64,000 nt of DNA from contig NZ_LAVL01000002.1 in the NCBI RefSeq assembly GCF_001083785.1, positions 1-64,000 of the forward strand, in the 5' to 3' direction. Below the pieces are notes generated by a model. The model saw nothing but the letters and a program-made list of their open reading frames with translations. It was not told where the DNA came from and did not search any database. Of the stretch, positions 1-8,906 are shown one piece after another. How positions within the stretch are numbered: position 1 is the first letter of the stretch; the number at the start of each line of letters is the position of its first letter. This DNA comes from Nonomuraea sp. SBT364 (GTDB taxonomy: Bacteria; Actinomycetota; Actinomycetes; Streptosporangiales; Streptosporangiaceae). The position numbers and the translations under genes were made by a program.

Positions 1-689
1 GTGGAGGGGCGGGGGTTCGGGGGGAGTTGCGGGCTTTGCGTGACGGGCGGCTCCGGGTGACGCTGCTGCTCGGCGCGCTGGTCAACGGGGCGACCTTCTG
101 TGCCTACACGTACCTGGCGCCGGTGGTCACCGAGGTCGCGGGCCTGGGCGCGGCGTGGGTGCCGGTGGTGCTGGCGCTCTTCGGCGCCGGGTCGTTCGCG
201 GGCGTGACCGCCGCCGGCCGGCTGGCCGACAGGCGGCCCGCGCGGGTGCTGGTGGCCGGTGGGGCGTGCCTGCTGGCCGGGTGGGTGGTGTTCGCGCTGG
301 CCGCCGGGAGCCCGGTGGCGGCGATCGCGCTCGTGCTCGCACAGGGCGCGCTGGCGTTCGCCGTCGGCTCGACGCTCATCTCCCAGGCGCTGTACGCGGC
401 GGCGGGCGCACCGCTGCTGGCAGGCGCGTACGCCACGGCGGCGTTCAACGTCGGCGCGGCGCTCGGCCCCTGGCTGGGCGGCCTGGCCATCGACGCCGGC
501 TACGGGTTCCGCTCGCCCCTGTGGGTGAGCGCCCTCCTGGTCGCCCTCGCCTTCACCGTCCTGACCACCGTCCTGGCGACCGACAAGGCCACCGGCAAGG
601 CCGCCGGCAAGGCCGCCGACAAGGCCGTCGGCCGGGTACGGCGTCAGGATGGCAGGAACAGCCAGGACGCCGACTCGCCGGGCTCGTAG
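1..689 (+). CDS. MFS transporter, C-terminal half (5' end outside window)
   Basis: The reading frame is open from base 3 with no stop upstream, so the gene begins before the window. The visible part has about six hydrophobic helices. It also has the loop GRLADRRPARVL, which matches the conserved MFS loop motif between helices 8 and 9, so this is the C-terminal half of a 12-helix exporter. The sequence resembles actinobacterial CmlR/AraJ-type drug efflux carriers, but the substrate cannot be told. The C-terminus is an odd cytoplasmic tail coded by a 12-base repeat (582-629) giving alternating K-A-x-G/D. The last 46 bases overlap the 3' end of the convergent ligase-like gene. Confidence 0.8.
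   Translation, partial: GGAGVRGELRALRDGRLRVTLLLGALVNGATFCAYTYLAPVVTEVAGLGAAWVPVVLALFGAGSFAGVTAAGRLADRRPARVLVAGGACLLAGWVVFALAAGSPVAAIALVLAQGALAFAVGSTLISQALYAAAGAPLLAGAYATAAFNVGAALGPWLGGLAIDAGYGFRSPLWVSALLVALAFTVLTTVLATDKATGKAAGKAADKAVGRVRRQDGRNSQDADSPGS
582..629 (+). repeat. 4 x 12-bp tandem repeat in MFS tail
   Basis: Four consecutive 12-base units (582-593, 594-605, 606-617, 618-629), each close to GGCAAGGCCGCC, encode a Lys/Ala/Gly/Asp-rich tail. They lie just before the convergent overlap with the next gene, so slippage here would change the length of the MFS tail but not the neighbour. Confidence 0.8.
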
Positions 690-1591
690 GGGGAGTCGAG
701 GCGCTTGGCGACGATCCCCGGCAGTCCCTGCTCGCGGGCCGCCTGCCGGACCGTGCCGGCCTCGCCCGGCCAGGAGGGCGCGGTCTGCCACCGGGAGGTC
801 GACAGGCCGAGCGCCTCCAGCGCCGCCCGCCGGTCGCGGTACGGGCGATCCACCAGCGCGTGCCCGTCGTCGTACAGGAGGTCGTAGAAGACCAGCACCT
901 CGGCGCCCGCGAGCGTGGTCAGCTCGCCGTCGAGCACCGCCGTGCGGCTGCCGAACGACTCCGCCAGCGGGCGCAGCCACGGGTGCTCCCTGGCGGCGTC
1001 GGTGCGCCCGCCCCGGACGGGGACGAGCAGCCGGCGCCCGCCCCAGGCGAACTCGAAGGCGTACGCGGCGGCGTCGCGCGGCGCGGACCTGCGCGGCACG
1101 GGCAGCATCGGCGCCACGTCGGGGAACGGGTCGGTGACCGGCGGGTCCATGCGGTGGATCATCCAGTTCTTGCCGTTCGTCCGGAACAGCACGAACCTGC
1201 CCTCGGCCCGGCCGCCGTGCAGCACGATCTTGACCTCGCGGTCCGACCATTTCTCCGTCTCGTACGTGCCCCGGTCCCAGATCGTCATCGTGCCGCCGCC
1301 GTACTCGCCCTGGGGGATCTCGCCGTGGAAGGTGAGGTACTCCATCGGGTGGTCCTCGGTGTGCACGGCCAGGTGGTTGGTGCGGGGGTCGGCAGGCAGG
1401 CCCTTGGGGACGGCCCAGGAGACGAGCACGCCGTCGCGTTCCAGGCGCAGGTCCCAGTGCAGGGAGCGGGCGTGGTGCTCCTGGATGACGAACGCGTCGC
1501 CGCCCTGCGGCTGTGGCGCGTCCTGGGGGACGGGTTCGGGGGTCCGGCGGGCGTCACGTTTGCTTCGGTATTTGTGAAGTTTGTCGGCCAC
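644..1591 (-). CDS. LigD-type 3'-phosphoesterase with degenerate DNA ligase domain
   Basis: 315 aa, GTG start with GGAG 7 bases upstream. Residues 33-150 match the LigD 3'-phosphoesterase domain, which trims 3'-phosphates and ribonucleotides during non-homologous end joining. The metal and phosphate ligands are visible in EHHARSLHWDLRLE (H40, H46, D48, R50), the H77 region and PQGEYGGG (Y97). Residues 160-315 look like an ATP-dependent ligase adenylation domain with motif III (LDGEL, 220-224) and motif IV (GIVAKR, 292-297). However, motif I, normally K-x-D-G, reads A182-W-G-G, so the adenylated lysine and the aspartate are gone, and the motif V lysines are replaced (SWLFLPS). The phosphoesterase is probably active and the ligase part probably is not. 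No polymerase domain or Ku gene lies nearby. Confidence 0.85.
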   Translation of the reverse strand: MADKLHKYRSKRDARRTPEPVPQDAPQPQGGDAFVIQEHHARSLHWDLRLERDGVLVSWAVPKGLPADPRTNHLAVHTEDHPMEYLTFHGEIPQGEYGGGTMTIWDRGTYETEKWSDREVKIVLHGGRAEGRFVLFRTNGKNWMIHRMDPPVTDPFPDVAPMLPVPRRSAPRDAAAYAFEFAWGGRRLLVPVRGGRTDAAREHPWLRPLAESFGSRTAVLDGELTTLAGAEVLVFYDLLYDDGHALVDRPYRDRRAALEALGLSTSRWQTAPSWPGEAGTVRQAAREQGLPGIVAKRLDSPYEPGESASWLFLPS

Positions 1592-1667
1592 AAATGGCTC
1601 CTACCCGGTTATGGCTCTGCAAGGATGATCTATCCGCATTTCCCCCCGATGAGGATGTAGACGTGCC

Positions 1668-2498
1668 ATGAGACGCTGGATCGTCCTGACGGTTGCCGCG
1701 CTGGTCGCGCTGGCCCCGAACGCCGCCGCCGCGCAGCCCGCCCCGCCGGATCCCGTACAGGCGTTGAAGAAACAGCTCCGCGCCGAACGCGGCGTCGATG
1801 TCGCCGAGGTGTCACGCGTGACCTTCCGCGGCGGTTCGACGAGCAGGACCCGCGTCAAGGGCGGGATCCAGTTCGGGACTGACGGGCCCGTCGCCTCGTA
1901 CGTGACCTTCTCCGGTGTCCCGCAGAAGCACGGGGAGCTGTTGGACGATGTCCAAATGATCATCACCCCGGGTCAGATCTTCATGGGTGCGGACGGGCTG
2001 GAGCTGCCTTCCGGCAAGCGGTGGCTCGGCTTCAAGGCTCCGAAGGGCGTCGAGATCATCCCGCTGCCCGGCCTCGTACTCAGCGGTCAGACCATCAACG
2101 TGCTCGATCCGGCCGTCCTGAAGGCGGTCCTCAAGGGCTCGAAGGTCAAGAGTGTGCCGGGAGGGCACCTCTACCAGGGCGTCGTGACCTACGCCGAGCT
2201 CTACCGGGCGTCCACGAGCTATTACGCCATGAGGTTCGGCAAGGGCTCCCTCGGCGAGCTAGCCGGGCGGAAGATCTCCTGGCGCCTCTGGACGGACAGG
2301 CAGGGCCTGGTCAAGCGCCTGATGAGCAATGAGAAGGGCCCGTTCGACGAGGGCGCCGACACGCGCTACTCCGGCTGGGGGCAGCGGATGATCATCACGC
2401 CGCCGCCCGCCGACGAGGTCATGGACTGGGGCGAATTCCTCGACCGCCCTCTCGACCTGTCCAGCTTCGATCTCACCCCGTTCCGTACTTCCAGATGA
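1668..2498 (+). CDS. secreted protein of unknown function, tandem paralogue 1
   Basis: 276 aa. A signal peptide (RR, hydrophobic stretch, ANAAAA/AQP cleavage region near residue 23) predicts export. The mature protein has no lipobox cysteine. The segment ending in a YAELYRA motif followed by a W-R-L-W-T-D-x-x-G pattern is reminiscent of LppX/LprG/LolA-like lipid-binding folds, where a strand with L-W-x-D-x-x-G lies near the C-terminus. This is weak resemblance, not an assignment. The gene directly downstream is a paralogue of nearly the same length that overlaps or abuts it, so both probably share one transcript. Confidence 0.8.
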   Translation: MRRWIVLTVAALVALAPNAAAAQPAPPDPVQALKKQLRAERGVDVAEVSRVTFRGGSTSRTRVKGGIQFGTDGPVASYVTFSGVPQKHGELLDDVQMIITPGQIFMGADGLELPSGKRWLGFKAPKGVEIIPLPGLVLSGQTINVLDPAVLKAVLKGSKVKSVPGGHLYQGVVTYAELYRASTSYYAMRFGKGSLGELAGRKISWRLWTDRQGLVKRLMSNEKGPFDEGADTRYSGWGQRMIITPPPADEVMDWGEFLDRPLDLSSFDLTPFRTSR

Positions 2499-2512
2499 GG
2501 ATGAAGACTCCG

Positions 2513-3325
2513 ATGAGACGATGGATCGTCGTGGCGGCCGCCGCGCTGTTCGCGCTGGCCCCGAACGCCGCCGCCGCGGCGCAGAGTGCCGCACCCGACC
2601 CGGTGCAGGCGATGAAGAGGCAGTTCCGCGCGGAGCGGGGTGTCGACTTCACCGAGGTCGCGCGCCTGCTCGGCGCCGAGACGCGCTCCCGGCGGCAGGG
2701 CGGGATCGCGTTCGGCCCCGGTGGCCCCGTCGCCACGTACCTGAGCGTGCGTGACGTCGGAGTCAGCGCACCGGAGGACGAGACGCGGGCCGTCGCCGGC
2801 GGCGACGCCCTCTACACGACGACGGACGTCGCGCTGCCCAAGGACAAGAACTGGGTCGTCTACCGGTATCCCGAGGGCCAGGTCAGGCCGGAGTTCTGGA
2901 CCACCCAGCAGACGATCGACGTGTTCGACCCGGCGAGCCTCAAGGTCACGCTGAAGGGCGCCAAGGGCAAGGCCGTCTCGGGCGGCTACTACTTCCGGGG
3001 CGACGTGACGTACGCCGAGCTGAGCAAGGCCGCGGGCGGCACCTACGCCATCGACGTGAACGGCGTCAACTCGAAGGCGAAGGCCAAGGCCAAGGTCGCG
3101 TGGAAGCTCTGGACCGACTCCTCCGGCCGGATCCAGCGCTTCATGACCACCGACATCTCAGCCAAGGGCGCGTGGCTGAAGAGCGTCGACACCCGCTTCT
3201 CCGAGTGGGGCCGCCTGCAGACGATCCCGCTGCCGTCGGCCGAGGAGGTCATCGACCACGACGAAGTGGGCAAGGTGCCGAGCTTCCCGAAGGGCCTGAG
3301 CCTCCGGGGCAAGGGAAGGCACTAG
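2513..3325 (+). CDS. secreted protein of unknown function, tandem paralogue 2
   Basis: 270 aa from ATG 2513. A longer in-frame start at 2495 overlaps the previous stop as ATGA. I prefer 2513 because it aligns with the start of the upstream paralogue (MRRWIV) and because the equivalent of 2495 in that paralogue is followed by a stop codon. The signal peptide ends in ANAAAAA. The mature part shares YAELSKA and W-K-L-W-T-D-S-S-G with its neighbour but is otherwise diverged. Function is unknown; a LolA/LppX-like fold is only a guess. The stop codon (CTAG palindrome at 3322-3325) is shared back-to-back with the convergent GntR regulator. Confidence 0.8.
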   Translation: MRRWIVVAAAALFALAPNAAAAAQSAAPDPVQAMKRQFRAERGVDFTEVARLLGAETRSRRQGGIAFGPGGPVATYLSVRDVGVSAPEDETRAVAGGDALYTTTDVALPKDKNWVVYRYPEGQVRPEFWTTQQTIDVFDPASLKVTLKGAKGKAVSGGYYFRGDVTYAELSKAAGGTYAIDVNGVNSKAKAKAKVAWKLWTDSSGRIQRFMTTDISAKGAWLKSVDTRFSEWGRLQTIPLPSAEEVIDHDEVGKVPSFPKGLSLRGKGRH

Positions 3326-3996
3326 TCCAGGGCCTTGCGCAGCCAGGATTCGACGCCCGCTATGTGGACGGTGGCCCAGGACCGGGCCACGTCGGCCTGG
3401 CGGGCGGCGATGGCCTCGTAGATGGCCGTATGCTGCTCGCGCGTCTTGTCCATGGCGCCTTCCTGGGTGAGGCCGCGCCAGATCCGGGCCCGGGTGGTGG
3501 GCCCGGACAGGCTCTCGATGAACGAGCACAGCACGCTGTTGCCCGACCCGCGCGCGATCCGCTGGTGGAACTCCAGGTCGTTGGCGACGAGCTCCTCGAT
3601 CGTCGGGTCGGCGGGCAGCGACTCCAGGATGGCGCGCAGCTCGTCGATCTCCTCGTCGGTCATCAGCTCGGTGGCCATGGCGGTGGCGGCGGGTTCGAGG
3701 ATGCGGCGCACCTCGAAGAACTGGATGACGGTGTCGTCGCGGTGCAGGTCGAGCACGAACGACATGGTGTCGAGGAGCAGCCGGGGCTCCAGGCTCGTGA
3801 CGTAGGTGCCGTCGCCCTGCCGGACGTCCAGGACGTTGATCAGGGCGAGGGCGCGCACGGCCTCGCGCAGCGAGTTGCGTGACAGGCCGAGGCGCTCGGC
3901 CAGGTCGGACTCCTTGGGCAGCCTGTCGCCGGGGGCCAGCTCGCCGGAGAGGATCATCTGCTTGATCTTGTCGATGGCCGCGTCGGTGACCGCCAC
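3322..3996 (-). CDS. FadR-type GntR family transcriptional regulator
   Basis: Winged-helix DNA-binding domain at the N-terminus (AIDKIKQMILSGELAPGDRLP, then ESDLAERLGLSRNSLREAV), followed by an all-helical FCD effector domain. The FCD metal/effector ligands are visible as D and H in NDLEFHQRIA, H in REQHTAIYEA and H in VHIAGVE. I chose the GTG at 3996 because AGGGGG sits 6 bases before it. An in-frame ATG at 4014 has no Shine-Dalgarno sequence and lies inside a 19-base palindrome. The gene follows the MBL hydrolase by a few bases and is probably co-transcribed with it. FCD-type regulators usually respond to organic acids or acyl-CoAs; the ligand here is unknown. Confidence 0.88.
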   Translation of the reverse strand: MAVTDAAIDKIKQMILSGELAPGDRLPKESDLAERLGLSRNSLREAVRALALINVLDVRQGDGTYVTSLEPRLLLDTMSFVLDLHRDDTVIQFFEVRRILEPAATAMATELMTDEEIDELRAILESLPADPTIEELVANDLEFHQRIARGSGNSVLCSFIESLSGPTTRARIWRGLTQEGAMDKTREQHTAIYEAIAARQADVARSWATVHIAGVESWLRKALD

Positions 3997-4006
3997 GATC
4001 TTCCCC

Positions 4007-4025
4007 CTAGACATCGGATGTCTAG
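4007..4025. promoter_or_regulatory. 19-bp perfect palindrome at MBL/gntR junction
   Basis: CTAGACATC-G-GATGTCTAG is a perfect 9+1+9 inverted repeat. It lies between the stop codon of the MBL gene and the likely GTG start of the GntR regulator. The size and symmetry suit a dimeric repressor operator, perhaps for autoregulation. As RNA it could also fold between the two cistrons. Confidence 0.5.
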
Positions 4026-5047
4026 GAGTCTAGGGCCTGGAACCGTACGGCGCCGCCGCCCGTGACGCGGCGGATCGCGCCGCGGGCCTCCAAGGTGCGC
4101 AGGTGTGCGGCGGCCTCGCCGGCGGCCATGCCGCGCAGCATCGGCGGCAGGTCGGCCCAGGGCCGGTTCCAGGTCATCATGGCGGCGCTCTCCCAGATGG
4201 TCAGTGGCTCGGCCCGGTCGCGGAGCTGGGTGTGGAGCCCTTCGAGCTTCTCCTCGTGATGGTCGCGGATCTGGGCCGCCCGTGCCGCCACATCAGGAAA
4301 AGTCCACTCATGGGCGGGCAGGGCGTCGAGGGGACCGAGCTCGCCGACGCGATGCAGGGAGTCCAGGAAATCACCCAAGGGATCGACGTCATCCCTGTCA
4401 TAGGGATAGATCCCGATGTGGGGAGTGATGTCGGGGAGGACGTGGTCGCCGGTGAACAGGCGGTCGGCGTCCTCCAGGTGCAGGCAGACGTGGCCGGGCG
4501 TGTGGCCGGGCGTGTGCACGGCCCGCAGCTTCCGGCCCGGCAGGTCGATGAGGTCGCCGTCGCGCAGTTCCCGGTCCGGCCGCGCGGGCGGCTCGCCCCG
4601 GTTGCCGGACACGGCCGCCACCTCCTCCGGGTCCGCGCCGGCCCGCTTCAGCATCTCCGCCTGGAAGTCCCGGTGCTCGTCCTGGGCCAGCCCGTGCATC
4701 ATCGCGACCAGCGCCGCGTCGGCCTCGTGCATCGCGATCCAGGCGCCCGACTCCTGCCGGACCTGTCCGGCGAGCCCGGCGTGGTCGGGGTGGAAGTGGG
4801 TGACGACCACGCCGCTGACGTCGGCCACGTCCATGCCGGCGACGGCCAGGCCGTCCCGCAGCGCCGCCCAGGCGTCCGGGTGGTTCCAGCCCGCGTCGAC
4901 GAGCAAGGGGCCGTTGGCGGACTCGACGGCGTACACGAGCGTGTAGCCGAGCGGGTTGCCGGGGATCGGCACGGGCACGCTCCACACCCCGCCGCCGAGG
5001 TCCCGCGTGCGCTGTTCGGCATACGGCCTGCGCCGCGTTCGTGTCAT
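4022..5047 (-). CDS. metallo-beta-lactamase-fold hydrolase with C-terminal winged helix
   Basis: 341 aa. The core has the MBL zinc motif THFHPDHAG, a downstream HTPGHTPGH histidine pair and TGDHVL aspartate, the full set of di-zinc ligands for a hydrolytic MBL enzyme. The last 80 residues look like the small winged-helix region found in LACTB2/glyoxalase-II-like family members. The substrate is unknown; thioesters or lactones are typical for this subgroup. The gene sits between the KstR-box thiolase and the GntR regulator on the same strand, which hints at a role in acyl-CoA or organic-acid metabolism. No signal peptide is seen, so it should act in the cytoplasm. Confidence 0.87.
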   Translation of the reverse strand: MTRTRRRPYAEQRTRDLGGGVWSVPVPIPGNPLGYTLVYAVESANGPLLVDAGWNHPDAWAALRDGLAVAGMDVADVSGVVVTHFHPDHAGLAGQVRQESGAWIAMHEADAALVAMMHGLAQDEHRDFQAEMLKRAGADPEEVAAVSGNRGEPPARPDRELRDGDLIDLPGRKLRAVHTPGHTPGHVCLHLEDADRLFTGDHVLPDITPHIGIYPYDRDDVDPLGDFLDSLHRVGELGPLDALPAHEWTFPDVAARAAQIRDHHEEKLEGLHTQLRDRAEPLTIWESAAMMTWNRPWADLPPMLRGMAAGEAAAHLRTLEARGAIRRVTGGGAVRFQALDS

Positions 5048-5135
5048 CGAGTGGCCCCCGTCGTGCGTGCGTGTCCTGGGTCGAGTGTGGGTGCGGGGGC
5101 GGGAGGATGGGAATGGCTTTTCAGGATTCGTCCCC

Positions 5136-7293
<2,158 letters not shown>

Positions 7294-7441
7294 ACCTTCC
7301 TGTATAGACGACGCGACCGACAGATCGCCTCTTTCCCCTGGTAGGAGGCCGGTTTCGGCCGGCTTCTGGCGGAGGTGCCCGGTGGCGCGCACACTGAAGC
7401 CGCGTGCTCCGGAGCGAGTGATGTCCCCAGGGAGGATCGGC
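7294..7441. promoter_or_regulatory. divergent promoter region, sigma factor / CATRA cassette
   Basis: 148 bases between two divergent starts must hold both promoters. It contains the sigma-factor Shine-Dalgarno (AGGAAGG on the minus strand), a short GCCGG/CCGGC hairpin near 7348-7365, and GGGAGG 7 bases before the ATG at 7442. I could not assign convincing -35/-10 boxes. Confidence 0.45.
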
Positions 7442-7720
7442 ATGCACGACGAGGCGGTGGCGCGGCTGCGCGAGGCGCTCGACTGGGAGCTTCCCGAGCC
7501 GTGGTGGCCGGACGTGGGCGCGGCCGTGGACAGGCTCGCGGCCTCGCCGGACGTGTCGGCGGACCTCGGGCACCTGGAGCTGGCCGGGCCGATGCGGATC
7601 GCCTCCCGCTTCCCCGACCGGCCGGTGACGCCGATGCCGGAGCAGATCCGCGAGCGGGTCAACGAGCTGATCCACAGCCTGTCCGTCCCCGTCGCGGACG
7701 GGGCCGATGAACAAGGATGA
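7442..7720 (+). CDS. CATRA-system-associated small protein
   Basis: 92 aa from ATG 7442, chosen for GGGAGG 7 bases upstream. The sequence has an N-terminal helix (EAVARLREAL), a Trp-Pro rich turn (ELPEPWWPDV) and a C-terminal helix (PEQIRERVNELIHSL). It has no signal peptide or membrane segment. On its own it has no recognisable function. Its size and position immediately before a two-TM protein and a TPR-CHAT protease match the small first gene of actinobacterial CATRA (caspase and TPR repeat-associated) conflict cassettes. It overlaps the next gene by 14 bases, so the three genes are one operon. Confidence 0.72.
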   Translation: MHDEAVARLREALDWELPEPWWPDVGAAVDRLAASPDVSADLGHLELAGPMRIASRFPDRPVTPMPEQIRERVNELIHSLSVPVADGADEQG

Positions 7721-8906
7721 CCCGGCGGACCCCGGGCTGGTCGTCCACGTGTTCGCGGCGGCCACGGGGCCGGAGGCGGCGCGGGGTGAGCAGCGGGTCC
7801 GCGAGATCTGGGACTCCCTCGGCGACCGGCTGGGGATGGCCGTCAGGACGCGGGGGCCGGTCGAGGTGCGGTCCGCCCCTGGCGAGCCGCTGCGCGAGGC
7901 GGTGCTGCGGGTGGAGCACGACGTGCGCTGCCTGACGGTGACGCTCACGGGCGGCTCGTGGAAGGAACTGGCCGATCTCTGGGCCGGGTGCGCGGGCGGG
8001 GAGCTCGGCGCCTGGGTCCTGGGCGAGTGCAGGCTGTTCGTGGCCTACGGTCCCACCCCGCCGGACGCGGACCGTACGAGCAGGATGCTGTCCCTGTTGC
8101 CCGAGCCGGCGACGGCCGGCCGGATGACGGCCCGGGACGGGGTCGTGCTGTGGGAGGTCGGCGGGGAGGAGGCCGCCCGGAGCCGGCGGACGTTCGCGAT
8201 GCTGGCCCCACGCGAGCTGGAGGCCCGGGTCGACGCGTGGGCGTGGACCGGCGGTGACGGGCGGCTCGCGCCGTTCGCCCGCTATCTGATGCACGCCGCG
8301 AAGGTCCGCCATCACCTGCGGCTCTACGCGGGCGGTGAGAGCGTACGGGCGGCGCGGGCCCGGGTGGACGAGCAGGTCGACGAGCTCCTGAGGATGCTGG
8401 ACGGCGACGGGCTGCCGTCGGCCCGGCGGGAGCTGGCCGAGCGGCAGATCGCCGGGGCCGGGCTGATCTGGGTCGTGACGCGGCTGCGCGAGATGCGGCG
8501 GAGCGTGGAGATCGCCCGGCACAACATGCGCGCGCAGGCCCTCGACGACGATCTGACGCTGACCGACTGGTTCCTGACGCGGATGGACGACGAGCTCGCG
8601 TACGCCGAGGCGAGCCGCGAGCGGGCCCGCGAGATCGCCGCCATCGCGGACCAGGTGCTGGCCGAGCGGATGCAGAGCCGGGCTGAGGAGAGCGGGCGCC
8701 GGTGGGAGCGGTTCGGCGTCCTGAGCACCTCCGTGGTGGGCGCGCTGATCATGATGCTGACGGCGGTGCAGGCGCTGGGCTACCGCGTCCCGGTGCCCGA
8801 GCCGGTCAAGCCGGTGATCGTGGCGGGGCTGGCCGTGACGGCGCTCGGGCTGACCGGGTTCGGCGTGGTCAGGTTCGGATTCGGCAAGAGGCGGAGGGGC
8901 CGTTGA
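7707..8906 (+). CDS. CATRA conflict system caspase/TPR repeat-associated protein, two-TM
   Basis: 399 aa. Residues 10-140 form an alpha/beta region starting VVHVFAAATG. Residues 190-335 are charged helices (HHLRLYAGGESV, then a coiled-coil-like EASRERAREIAAIADQVL). Two hydrophobic segments near 337-357 and 370-391 end in the basic tail GKRRRGR, which predicts a membrane anchor with the bulk of the protein in the cytoplasm. The architecture matches the CATRA protein that accompanies CHAT/TPR proteases and is thought to recruit or regulate the protease at the membrane. The stop overlaps the next start as TTGA. Confidence 0.75.
   Translation: MNKDDPADPGLVVHVFAAATGPEAARGEQRVREIWDSLGDRLGMAVRTRGPVEVRSAPGEPLREAVLRVEHDVRCLTVTLTGGSWKELADLWAGCAGGELGAWVLGECRLFVAYGPTPPDADRTSRMLSLLPEPATAGRMTARDGVVLWEVGGEEAARSRRTFAMLAPRELEARVDAWAWTGGDGRLAPFARYLMHAAKVRHHLRLYAGGESVRAARARVDEQVDELLRMLDGDGLPSARRELAERQIAGAGLIWVVTRLREMRRSVEIARHNMRAQALDDDLTLTDWFLTRMDDELAYAEASRERAREIAAIADQVLAERMQSRAEESGRRWERFGVLSTSVVGALIMMLTAVQALGYRVPVPEPVKPVIVAGLAVTALGLTGFGVVRFGFGKRRRGR

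Noticed and set aside
582..629. Possible CRISPR-like or REP element
   Set aside because: Units are contiguous 12-mers in frame with coding sequence; there are no spacers.
8702..8902. Upstream extension of the TPR-CHAT frame
   Set aside because: It overlaps the two TM helices of the CATRA protein in another frame; the TTG at 8903 has GGAGGGG and the usual 4-base overlap.
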